Positions 49,487-58,993 of a stretch of 64,000 nt of DNA are shown here, one piece after another. The position numbers were made by a program, and so were the translations under genes. Below the pieces are notes generated by a model, which was not told the DNA's origin, ran no database searches, and saw nothing but the letters and a program-made list of their open reading frames with translations. The first letter of the stretch is position 1. Each line of letters begins with the position of its first letter. Source of the stretch: Seminavis robusta (taxonomy: Eukaryota; Bacillariophyta; Bacillariophyceae; Naviculales; Naviculaceae); the NCBI GenBank assembly GCA_903772945.1, contig CAICTM010000209.1, positions 27,389 to 91,388 of the forward strand, in the 5' to 3' direction.

Positions 49487-49936
49487 TTAAAAAACCAACG
49501 GCAAGCTCTTGATCCGACCAATCTCGCTCACTCGGCTTATTGTGTTGTCGTTGGGTAGCATAAGGTGGCATACGATAGGGTACAAAAAACGCCACCACGG
49601 CGAACCCCTCGGAGATTCTCCTTCGACGCATTGCACGGCATGTTCGTGTACTCCATCCGTCGGGACCAGATTGTCTCGTTTGATGCCGTTGAACCAGGCG
49701 TATTCATCGGGTTGCGACGTACACACAACCTGGGGTGGAGCAGCCACACTATCGTCGTCTTCTGTAAAAACCAAAAAGCACTCAATGGGCTTGTCTTCGT
49801 CCTTGACCGAATAGAACAGACGGCTGTTGCTGTTACTCGAGACTCGTCTCTTGGGGAGTGACGCTGAAAAGCCATGGACGGTCAGCAAAAGCGAAGAGAC
49901 CACGAACGGCAAAACGAAAAAGCGAGGAATCATCAT
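49487..49936 (-). CDS. Small protein with plastid-type presequence, unknown function
   Basis: 149 residues from ATG 49936 (a second ATG follows directly). It starts with a clear signal peptide (MIPRFFVLPFVVSSLLLTVHG) followed by FSASLPKRR, a Phe at the cleavage site and a basic transit-like stretch, the classic diatom plastid pattern. The rest contains ECFLVFTEDDDSVAA, a possible beta strand, and QPDEYAWFNG; I recognise no family. The C-terminus after SPWWRF is less protein-like, so an unrecognised intron near 49570 may replace it. An antisense 186-codon ORF overlaps its 5' end but lacks features. Confidence 0.6.
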   Translation of the reverse strand: MMIPRFFVLPFVVSSLLLTVHGFSASLPKRRVSSNSNSRLFYSVKDEDKPIECFLVFTEDDDSVAAPPQVVCTSQPDEYAWFNGIKRDNLVPTDGVHEHAVQCVEGESPRGSPWWRFLYPIVCHLMLPNDNTISRVSEIGRIKSLPLVF

Positions 49937-50916
49937 GGTGAAGAAATTCGCAGTTGGTTGGATGATTTAAAAGAGAAGGGTAGATTATCTTTTGTGGTTG
50001 GCTCTTTTGTTTTGTTTGTGAGAATGTTTGGTTTGGTTTCTCGAAAGGATCCGAGTTCGACAGAACGCAGAATGCAGCTTGGCTTCTTGATCTTTGGCAT
50101 GCCAGCAAGGGTTATCTCTGCATTCTTTCGTTCTTTCAGCTGGGGAAGGAAAAATCATGTCAACCCCAATCGTGCTTGGATGTCAAACCGGCTGACGTGT
50201 TGTCAAATCGCTATCCTTACTGTAGATACCATTTGGTGTTATGCGTTGAACAACCGTTGCGCAGGTTTGCTTGCGATCCCGCTCCAGTATGCACGGACAT
50301 ACGTACGGTACCTACTACTAGTAGTACATACCGGTACCTGCATCGCAGATGGTTGTTCCTTGAAGCCTTTTAGAATGATTCACTTAATTAAAACAAAGGA
50401 CTCCTTTTTAATTAACTCCAAGAAGTTCGAGTGACAGTCGTGAAGTCGTGAACTCTCTCTTTCTCTTTGGAAAGCTACTGTAAGTATACTATATAATAAT
50501 TTAATACGTTTGAAGCGTCCTTTAAGTAAAAATTACTGGGGACAGTAAAGAATAGGAAAGTTCAATCGTCCCCTAATAAGTTGCTCTTCTAATCGTTCAT
50601 AAACTGTGATTTGACCATTAAATAAATACAAATGAGATATAAGGGGCTGAGTCACAGTTCTCGTGATCTCTCTCCACGGGAACCTTACAAGGTATCTGAG
50701 CTGAAACTTTCTGTAACCGCTACAAGGCCGTGCTTCCCCGCCACCAAGCCAAGGAGATCCTTTTGCAGATGCGCGCAACTGATGTCTCCAAGTGGATCAA
50801 TGATAGGGGATAGAGCACTCAGCTGAGCACTTTCACCATCATATTCTTTGTGGCTGCTAGTTTAATTGTAACACCCATTAGCCCTCTAGCTAGCTAGCAA
50901 AAGGAAGGTTACGACA
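49937..50916. other. Intergenic before LRR copy 3
   Basis: About 980 bp. It contains a hairpin of TTAATTAAAA with TTTTTAATTAA near 50386-50418, palindromes GTACTAGTAG and ACCGGTAC near 50310-50337, an AT-rich stretch at 50480-50640, and CTAGCTAGCTAGC about 20 bp before the LRR start codon. No gene recognised. Confidence 0.45.
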
Positions 50917-53423
50917 ATGACGTCTCAAGCACAACCTGTCGTTGTGGACAGCAGCAAAGGAGACGATGATTTGCTGCACATCTTTGCGGCATCCTCTGGA
51001 ACTTCTGATGATGGTCTCAACGTCAATGCTGAAAAAGACGCTGCCAGGAACAGTGTTGGTGCAGCTCTTGCCACGGGCGAGGCGCAGCCCATAAGCGAGG
51101 CGAGCACTGCTTCTGGCACGTCAAAAGATAATCCTGCTTCTGGCGCATCCGAGGATATTCCAACAAAAGAGGGGAAACAACTAGCAAGCCCGGGCGTTAC
51201 AGTAGGGTTGCCTATAGAGAAGGTTGATGACCGCCAGAAAGGAAAGGAGAAGGCCGACAGCGACGACCGCCGGAAAGACAAGGAGAAGACCAAAGTCGGG
51301 ACTCCGTCCAAAGCTCAGGATGACCACCTGCATCCAGCGAGCTCCAATACCAATGCTCCAGGACTTCCCCCACTCCCCTTACAACGCGGCGTCAATATGC
51401 CAAACTCGAGGCCCGGAGCAGTGGCGATTGGTGGTTTTGGAATGATCACCCCTGCTGGTACTTCTATTTCTCGACCGGCTCAGGGAAGTTCGTATCAGCC
51501 GTATGGGGCGGCAACAGCAATGGAAAATGACGGCAGTATGGCACAAGCACGCCTCGTGGACATGGACGAGGAAGGCAACATCCAAAATGCGGATCCAGTG
51601 GAAGAAGGGGCCCTACGTCTATCCATGGGGGGTTCTAACAAGGGCAATGTGGAAGGGAGAGAGGCGTGCAAAACTGTACTCTTGATTGCTGTTATTGGGT
51701 TTATTGTACTTGCTCTTGTCCTGACTCTGAGAGGTGGCAACAAAGAGGAGGATACTTCTAATGGCATACCAACAATGGCCCCAACTGGGGCACCATCGTT
51801 GGCCCCAACTGACTCCCCTACAATGTATGCAGTCACGTTGGGACTCCCGGACTACTCAGTGGACAAAATCTTGAAGGATGAGACCTCCCCCCAAGCCAGA
51901 GCTTATTCTTGGATCATGGACGATCCCAATCAGGAACGTTACCCTGACTGGAGAATCCTTCAGCGGTTTGCTCTAGCAACTTTCTACTATTCCACTGGAG
52001 GGCCCAGCTGGGATATCAGCGACAACTGGTTGAATCATAGTCTGGATGAGTGCAAGGACTGGTTCTTTCGAACTGAAACAGATGGTCTGGATGTTGCAGC
52101 GAGGGATGACAAGATCTTTATCACTTCTCCATGTGATGAATCTGGGAAGTATCAGTATCTGTTGATGGCTGGGAACAATTTGGCTGGGAGGGTCCCAGAA
52201 GAAATTGGTATGCTGTCCAGCTTGCTCATCTTTGATTACTTCAAAAATGATGGTCTGGAAGGGAGCACTATCCCTACAGAGATTGGCCTGCTCACCAATC
52301 TCTTGAGATTGTCAGGTAAGTCCACTCATGATCCAGAAAGTGCATTGTTTTTTAGCAGATCTCTGACCAATAAGGGCTATCCATCTTCTGAATATCAGCT
52401 GACCGAAACTTCCATGGAGGGAAGCTTCCTACAGAGATTGGCATGATGACTAGCCTGATTGAGGTGTACCTTGGCTACAACCCTTTTCCATCACCCATCC
52501 CTTCCGAAATTGCCAATATCCAAGGTCTACAAAAGCTCAATCTGAACAGAGCAGGATTCACTGGGACTGTTCCTTCTGAACTCTTTACCCTGACCAAAAT
52601 GGTAGAATTTTTCCTCCATGGTCTTCTCGATATTGAAAATGCTACCTTGGAGGGCATTGGGCAAATGACCGACTTACAAGCATTCTATTTTCATAACCTT
52701 CCCCTCCACAATACTCCCATTCCTACAGAGCTTGGTTTGGCCACCAAACTTGAGAAACTGAACTTATGGGATACAGGACTCACTGGGACTATCCCTTCTG
52801 AAATGGCCAATCTGAGCGGTTTGAAGCGACTGGATATTGATGACAACCGGTTGACAGGATCCCTCCCCGATTTCATATGGGAACTTCCTTTGTTGCAGGA
52901 GATCCTGTATGATGGAAACTTCTTCACAGGAACCCTGCCATCTCATGTCTGGCAGAATCTGACTCTAATGGAGGGCCTGGCCTTCAGTGATAATTTACTG
53001 AGCGGGTCCATCCCTACAGAGGTTGGACTTCTTCCAAGCATCCAAACACTTCGCTTTGACCGCAACGCATTCACAGGAACCATACCAACAGAGATTGGAA
53101 ATCTGACAACACTTGAGGAAGTGTTCTTCCATGATACCCACCTTGAGGGCAATATTCCGTTGGAGTTTGAGGACTTGCTCTTTCTTGAGACCATTACATT
53201 TTCCAATACTTCACTCACTGGTTCCATCCCAGCTGGTATCTGTGACAGTTTGGTGGATATATGGTTCAGTTGCCACACCAAGTTTGGCATTACTTTGCCA
53301 ACCTGTACCGTAGTTGAAGTGGAGGACTTTGACTGTGCATCTTCTCTGCTCTGTGGGTGCTCTTGCAGTGCTTGTGCAGTGACAGGGACTGGTTTTGTGT
53401 TCAACAGAACCTTGGGTCCATAG
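50917..53423 (+). CDS. LRR single-pass membrane protein, subfamily B, copy 3
   Basis: Join 50917..52315, 52399..53423; 807 residues. The cytosolic N-terminus contains a Lys/Asp/Arg-rich near-repeat (DDRQKGKEKADSDDRRKDKEK), GAVAIGG, and IQNADPVEEGALRLSM; the span is near 253-274 (VLLIAVIGFIVLALVLTL). Stalk, N-cap NHSLDECKDWFF, about ten LRRs and a Cys-rich end (LLCGCSCSAC) closing FVFNRTLGP follow. Splicing GTAAGT to TATCAG (83 bp) restores SADRNF...KLPTEIGMMTS. The exon 2 region is very close to copy 1, as is the 3' flank, so these two are the more recent duplicates or have undergone gene conversion. No catalytic domain. Confidence 0.9.
52316..52398 (+). other. Intron of LRR subfamily B copy 3
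   Basis: 83 bp, phase 1. The 3' part, from ACCAATAAGGGCTATCC to the acceptor, is nearly identical to that of copy 1, showing recent shared ancestry. Confidence 0.88.
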
Positions 53424-53469
53424 ATATATAGTAATCCAGTAAAATGTACTTTGTATAAAAACATTGATC

Positions 53470-53950
53470 TCATTGGTGGTAGAAAGTACATAGGCTAAGG
53501 TTCAGAGGACTCACTGTATTGCGATTCTGTTGGAGAAAATACATAGCATGCTTGGCTGCTTCTTGGTGGCGAGAGGCATCATCATTAGGACGCTTGGTTG
53601 GACGAAAAGCCACAGGTTCTTCTACTCCACCAGTTGGTGGTAGCTCTAGCGCAGCGAACGCATCAGGAATTCCATCGGGAGGGTTGCATTCCCCAGTGAT
53701 GGATTCTACTTCCCAAGGGAGCAAAGGAATGTGTTCGGCCTGCCACCATTCCTCCTCCGTAGTTTGTCCCTCCAAGGCTGACTGCAAGTTTGTGTATTCT
53801 CCTTTTGGTTTGCTTTCTGCAGCAGTACAGTCATACTTTCTGAGTTTGTTCCTGTGTTGAGATTGCTTGCTGTGGCGTGGCGTGGCGTGGCGTTGCTGTT
53901 GTAGTCTTCTTTCAACTTCTCACTCATTGTACCTACGGCTACGGCTACCA
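53470..53950 (-). pseudogene. Second decayed copy of the minus-strand coiled-coil gene
   Basis: Reads KGEYTNLQSALEGQ, TTEEEWWQAEH, LLPWEVESITGECNPPDGI on the minus strand, matching the relic at 44.8-45.0 kb; after that it diverges (PDAFAALELPPTGGVEEP). Upstream the message is in another frame (AISTQEQTQ near 53860, matching AITTTQEQTQ of copy 1), and about 140 bp present in copy 1 are missing. A five-base GTGGC/GGCGT run near 53873-53895 lies at the broken 5' part. Best read as a degraded duplicate carried along with the LRR gene. Confidence 0.5.
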
Positions 53951-54910
53951 GTATCGAGATGTCGCAATGAGGAAAACTGCCTCTCGGAGCAATGATGCCT
54001 ATATTGCTACGGTACCAGCAGAATTGATGACATGGCCATAGCAGCGTTGCCTGTCATGGTTGTACAGTCTGACGGATGGATGGATGGATGGATGGACGAA
54101 TGGATGGATGGACGAATGGGTTGGTGGATGCATGCGCATGGGTGGGTGGGTGGGTTTGTTTGTTTCAAGAACGGAATGACAATGTGGTTAGAGTGTGGGT
54201 GCGGTGGGTGGATCCGGCAGGTTGATCCGAGCTTCTAAGATGATGGTTGAACTCTAGCTAGCTAGTACCATGAATTGGATAAGCTATCCATGCCATCAGC
54301 AACATGACATGACAGGCAGAACCATCGCAATAAATAGTTGGTGCTGTTTGTGCGACGACGATCGAGGCAGGACCGGTGGTACCACCACAGAGCTTAGTCG
54401 AGTCAGTCCTCATGTCCTCATGCAGTCGAGTGACAGTCAAGCCTGTGTTCTTTCTAGCGACGGGACAGTTTGTGATGAGAGAGGAAGGTAAAACTTGAGC
54501 ACGAGCTGTGTTTAGTTCGTTCGCTGAATTCTATTCTAACAGCCTTGCCGTCTAAAATAAATGAGGTCACGAATGACATTTTTTGTGTCACATAGTATTT
54601 AACGGACCATGTGGCCATCATTGTTTAATTAGCAGTACCGTTTTAAGTGTCAGTAGTTAAGAATAGTTCCAATAATAAGGGGTAATTCGGAATTAGACGC
54701 TCCCAATCGATTTATCACCGAGGACTTTCGGGTTTTACAACCTTGAGTGGTCAAATTAACCCCTGTCACTAGCAAATTGTGTTTGTGCCTTCTTTCATAG
54801 CTCTTAAATTCCTTCCTCCTCTCTTGGTCCTCGACTGAAGATCAATTGTCACTCATCAGCTCACTCATCATCACAAAACAACAAGAAGCAAGGCAAGGCA
54901 AAGCAACAAG
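53951..54910. other. Intergenic
   Basis: About 960 bp. A GGAT/GGATGGACGAAT microsatellite lies at 54075-54120, followed by GGGT repeats; CTAGCTAGCTAG near 54255. No gene recognised. The last about 70 bp before 54911 are probably the 5' UTR of the next gene. Confidence 0.5.
54075..54120 (+). repeat. GGAT microsatellite
   Basis: About ten GGAT units, interrupted by two GGACGAAT steps, followed by GTGGGTGGGTGGGT at about 54140. Confidence 0.92.
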
Positions 54911-57298
54911 ATGGTGTCGGTTCGTCGAGTGGCATCGTCCAATACACTGCGATCACGTCGCAAGAGTTTCTGCCGGAACAATGAACGATTGGTGCGAGGC
55001 TTGGAGATTGCCTTGTTGGTGTTTCTAGGGGTTCTGTCGATCAAGCAGTTTGCTCTGTTGATTTCCAGCAGCACCTTTGCAAGTCGTCGCAACAGTAGTA
55101 CCACCAACGATGCCATTTTGCCACGGTCATCAGATTCTACGAGCACGCCGAGCATGAGCATCCACATGAGCAACCTCTCTTCCTCATCAGCCTCCTCACC
55201 AGCATCAAACACTCCTTTGGACTCTGTGGGTCATCCACAAGACACATCTTCATCATCTAGTAGTATGGTGACAGTCCTACTGGATCGTCTGCGGACGTCT
55301 CGACACACACTGGAAAGTGACCTGCAGAAACTGTACGGCCCTCACTACCAAGATCTCTTTGAACCCTTTGACGCACAAGCCAAACAACGGGTCGGAATTG
55401 GTCATCACTTTCTCTACAAGTCACCTACGCAACTGTCGACGGATGATCAAGGATTCCATCGTCCCACCAATTCGACTACTAGCAGTAGTAGTACTGGTTG
55501 GAACCGCCTAGTGCGCAAACTCCAAATCAAACTCCTCCACGTGCTGCTCCAGCAAGACGAACGACGGCACTTACAGCAAAGTCAACAACAACCACCACAA
55601 AGCAGAATTACCTTTTCCTGGGTCACCACCGGCAATGGCCAAGCCAGTGGATCGGGCAATCTGTTTCACGAGTCGTATACATCCGTCTTACAATCGGCAC
55701 TCGCGCCCATTTGGCAGAGTGTCGGCATGCACTTTCGTGCTCGCAATCATGCCATTTCCAGGCTCTCGTCGGGGGATGAATATGCCCTCTGTTTGCCACA
55801 ACTCATTGGCATTGACACTCAAAAGCAGGATGTGGTCTTTTGGGATTTTGAAATGACCGACGAAAAGGATTTTTGGAAACTGGCATTGTTTTCGCATCGC
55901 ATGGCGCACATACAACAAAGTGAAATGCCCGCCTTGGTGGCGTATCATCGACTGAAGGAGCATACATCTCTGTTGGCCCAACTGGAACGCAAGGGCATGG
56001 CCGTGTTGGGCAGAGATGTGACGGTCCAACAGACACGACAACACGCTGCCATTCCCGATTCGACCAAATTGGGGAATCGAGCACTCCTGTCGGATCATTT
56101 GAAATATTTGCGATGTGGCAAAGAATTGGAAGATGGAGGACCTCAAGTCACCAAACCGGGTGGAGCTGGAGTGCGCAAAAAGCTGTGTCGACTGTACAAG
56201 TTCAATACGGATGTCTGTCCGGATCGACCCCACAAGTATATATGGCATCCCGGATGGAAATTCAATGCCCTCAAAGGATATACACTGGCATTGACCATGG
56301 TGGAACTACTGCAACAGGCACTGGAACAGTTGGCACAACATAATCAACAACAACAGACACACATGTCCAACAATGATGATTGGATGCAACAACACTTGAA
56401 ACAACTGCAACAAGAGGAACTAGCCGATGCCGCACTGTTTCGGGCACCCACCAACATTCCCACGGGAGTCTCCTCCAAATGGTTTCATCAAGAAGCGGAA
56501 CAACAACAAGTCGACGGATTTCTCAACACACTCTTTCGACAACCCGCCATGTGTCGCACCGCTCTATTGCCATCTTACAGTCGATTTCTAGACAACAAGA
56601 ACAAGAACATGACATTAGCACTAGTCAAAAAGAAAAAGAAGAACATGGTCACCACACCCTACGGAGATGTCTACGAACAGGGAGTCCTCTTTTCCAAAAT
56701 CAAAAAGTACGAAACGGATACCACCAATCAACAAAATCAACAACAAACTGGTGGATACCGCTATGCCGAACTGGAACGAGCCAATGACATGGTGCTCGTC
56801 ACGGAGAAAGCAGATAACTATGATTGCCCTCAAGCACCACTGGCAATCGATCATCAAGATGCATTCATGGTCACCAGTGCCATGGGATGGAGATCCCTCA
56901 CCATACCAGCGCCTACTACTACGACTAATGACAACAACAATGACAATAAGGGCTGGCTTTTCATGTGCCTCTCGGTCTGTGACAATTCCAAATGCCCAAC
57001 GAATGACTTGCACGATCGAGTCTGTCAAAAACCCTTCAAAAAGGAGGAGAATCCCACTGCCATGCTGCGGCAATATGGTACCGTGGAATTCCAAGTCAAT
57101 GGGATTCCCGTCGTCGATACATCTCCTCTCATCCACAACAAGTACTCGCATTTGGACAATTGTCGAGCGCTACACAACAATGGGACTGCCTACAATTATT
57201 GGCAACCCGACGCGACTGGATCCTACACGCTGTCAGCACGCATCACTGGAGCTTCCAAGTGGTCCTATCTCAAGATTAGTTCCGTCATTGCCATGTGA
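54911..57298 (+). CDS. Large type II membrane protein, possible SGNH-hydrolase-like fold
   Basis: 795 residues from ATG 54911, single exon. A short basic cytosolic end, one span near 35-57 (LEIALLVFLGVLSIKQFALLI), a Ser-rich stalk, then a lumenal or extracellular region. It contains ITFSWVTTGNGQASGSGN, GDEYALCLPQLIG and DVVFWDFEMTD, an order seen in SGNH/esterase-like proteins, though I cannot confirm a catalytic triad. Gln and Thr runs (QQQQT, NQQNQQQ) separate blocks; the C-terminal part has several Cys and a beta-rich end (GSYTLSARITGASKWSYLKI) like a carbohydrate-binding sandwich. A Golgi or surface polysaccharide-modifying role is inferred only. The 3' end is followed by a short dispersed repeat. 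Confidence 0.75.
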   Translation: MVSVRRVASSNTLRSRRKSFCRNNERLVRGLEIALLVFLGVLSIKQFALLISSSTFASRRNSSTTNDAILPRSSDSTSTPSMSIHMSNLSSSSASSPASNTPLDSVGHPQDTSSSSSSMVTVLLDRLRTSRHTLESDLQKLYGPHYQDLFEPFDAQAKQRVGIGHHFLYKSPTQLSTDDQGFHRPTNSTTSSSSTGWNRLVRKLQIKLLHVLLQQDERRHLQQSQQQPPQSRITFSWVTTGNGQASGSGNLFHESYTSVLQSALAPIWQSVGMHFRARNHAISRLSSGDEYALCLPQLIGIDTQKQDVVFWDFEMTDEKDFWKLALFSHRMAHIQQSEMPALVAYHRLKEHTSLLAQLERKGMAVLGRDVTVQQTRQHAAIPDSTKLGNRALLSDHLKYLRCGKELEDGGPQVTKPGGAGVRKKLCRLYKFNTDVCPDRPHKYIWHPGWKFNALKGYTLALTMVELLQQALEQLAQHNQQQQTHMSNNDDWMQQHLKQLQQEELADAALFRAPTNIPTGVSSKWFHQEAEQQQVDGFLNTLFRQPAMCRTALLPSYSRFLDNKNKNMTLALVKKKKKNMVTTPYGDVYEQGVLFSKIKKYETDTTNQQNQQQTGGYRYAELERANDMVLVTEKADNYDCPQAPLAIDHQDAFMVTSAMGWRSLTIPAPTTTTNDNNNDNKGWLFMCLSVCDNSKCPTNDLHDRVCQKPFKKEENPTAMLRQYGTVEFQVNGIPVVDTSPLIHNKYSHLDNCRALHNNGTAYNYWQPDATGSYTLSARITGASKWSYLKISSVIAM

Positions 57299-58089
57299 GT
57301 GCATGTGTGTGAGTACTGTAACGCCCATGCAGCAAAGCAAAATGACACGCAGAGAAGCATCCGTCGAGGCATCGGTAGCTTGCACCAAAGCTGAGGCGTC
57401 GGTCGCTACGGTACCTCCATCGAGGCATCGGTCTCTACCGCGATTGCCCGGGGAGGAAGGCAGACTTGCCTGGGAAGCGGTTTGGCAATATGCCATTCAA
57501 CCCAGCCAGAGATTGGACCATGAGGAACGCAAAAGCAGTCCTCTACCTGGCCTGGTCCTCTGGTACCGCACATACCTGAACAAGATGTTTGGGGTTACAG
57601 TCTAAATCCCTGCCAGCATCTACCTGTTTTTGCTACATGTATGTATTATCTAGCTAGACTGTAAATATAACATCAATATCAACAGCAAAAAGTGGAGCTT
57701 ACACTGCTAGCAGTGCCGTATGATGATATGCTACCGGTACAGATATCTTATTCTGAAAAGGAACTCAGCCATCTCACCAGCTGTGGATACATATATTTCT
57801 CCACGAGGACCCCGTGGCAGTCTCTAGCGCGATTGCCCGGGGAGAAAGGCAGACTGCTATTCTACAAAGTAGCTCCTTCTTCCTTTCTACTTGAGTCCAG
57901 TCTTCTTTTGTTTGGATTATTTTACAATCATTCTTGTTCCTCAATTTCTTGCCCCTGATCCCACAGAACCAAGTCCTGAATTTCGACTGTTCTTTGCTTA
58001 AGCCTGGCCCCGGCTGGCTTCCGTAGATAATTTCCCTACTCTAAACCCCCCCCCGAAATCTTCTTGTTTCTCGTGCGATTGTTTCTATT
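57299..58089. other. Intergenic with a repeated motif
   Basis: About 790 bp. The phrase CGATTGCCCGGGGAG with AAGGCAGACT occurs twice (57441-57466 and 57830-57854). 58021-58050 (CCGTAGATAATTTCCC then TACTCTAAACCCCC) is an inverted relative of the repeats at 34.8 and 35.0 kb. No gene recognised. Confidence 0.5.
57432..57466 (+). repeat. Short dispersed repeat, copy 1 (second copy 57821-57855)
   Basis: TCTCTACCGCGATTGCCCGG then GGAGGAAGGCAGACT. The second copy, 389 bp on, differs by A-to-G and G-to-A changes only. Confidence 0.85.
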
Positions 58090-58557
58090 TTACTCTGCCT
58101 TCGTGGTTGGTTGGTCCTTCCAGTAAAGTTCTGGTTGTATCATTCCCTCGTAAAAGTACTGGTACATATCGCGAATGTCCAAGAGTAGAGAAATCGAGTT
58201 GACTGTGATCACACCTGCTAGCCAAAACATGAGATAGCTCTCTGGTACTACCGCTCCAGTGGCCAGACGAAAGGCGAGCCATGGGACGAGAGCGAGCCAG
58301 AAGATGTGTGCCAATCCCAAGAGCTTGGTAAATCCGCCGTAGTACTGGTATAGAAAGGTCATGAGCAAAACGCCCATGTTGAGGACGGCAAAGATGACTT
58401 TTGTCTCCAAGACACTCGGAAAGAGGAGGATTCCTCCGATGTTAAACGACACGAGGGTGATGATCCAAATGCGCAAGAATGGAGGAAACTTCAAGAGCAT
58501 GATCCCCACCAATTCCATCATGGCGCGAGGAAGGCTGGAGGTTGTAGGTGACATCAT
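58090..58557 (-). CDS. Small multi-pass membrane protein, unknown function
   Basis: 155 residues from ATG 58557 (next codon also ATG). Four or five hydrophobic segments are visible: IWIITLVSFNIGGILLFP, TKVIFAVLNMGVLLMTFLYQ, LLGLAHIFWLALVPWLAF, and SYLMFWLAGVITVNSISLLL, followed by an amphipathic DIRDMYQYFYEGM and a short polar tail. The layout resembles small bacterial and algal integral proteins of unassigned family. No signal peptide. It sits between the type II protein and the transposase relic, on the minus strand. Confidence 0.75.
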   Translation of the reverse strand: MMSPTTSSLPRAMMELVGIMLLKFPPFLRIWIITLVSFNIGGILLFPSVLETKVIFAVLNMGVLLMTFLYQYYGGFTKLLGLAHIFWLALVPWLAFRLATGAVVPESYLMFWLAGVITVNSISLLLDIRDMYQYFYEGMIQPELYWKDQPTTKAE

Positions 58558-58993
58558 TGTTGATTTCTTGATGTGAGTTTACTTGTGGGTTGCCTTGGGT
58601 TTGGTATGGAGCGTATGTTGTTAGTTTTGTGAGAGCCTGTAGAGGGATCGTAGCGTTGAAGCCGATTTAGGGGGGGAAGGCACACCCCGAGGGGGAGGAG
58701 GGGAGGAGGAGAAAGAGGAGGAGTTGGTCAGAATTCCAGGTTCCGCGAGTCGGCTGGCTCCGTACCACAAACGTCATCCACCATGTCTGAAGAACATGAA
58801 CTCAATTAAGGTAAGAGGGGGTTTTGGCAAGAAACCGGGGGGTGGCGATAACTCTTTGAGTATACGGTATTCGATATGTCAGCAGCAGGACGGCTCTCAC
58901 ATTCAAATTTGGCTACTAAGATTATGGTTTCTACTCAACTTTTTTTCCTTCTCGCCCTCTCCTTTTCCTTTCCTACTCCCTTTCCTCCTCTCC
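58558..58993. other. Intergenic
   Basis: About 435 bp, with a purine-rich GGGGGAGGAGGGGAGGAGG stretch near 58692-58710. No gene seen. It may contain one end of the transposon relic that follows; no inverted terminus was identified. Confidence 0.4.

Noticed and set aside
49874-50434. 186-codon plus-strand ORF
   Set aside because: Antisense to the plastid-type small protein and extends through palindrome-rich intergenic DNA; no domain.
56667-57605. 312-codon plus-strand ORF
   Set aside because: Shifted-frame shadow of the type II membrane protein, Ser/Thr/Arg-rich with no domain.
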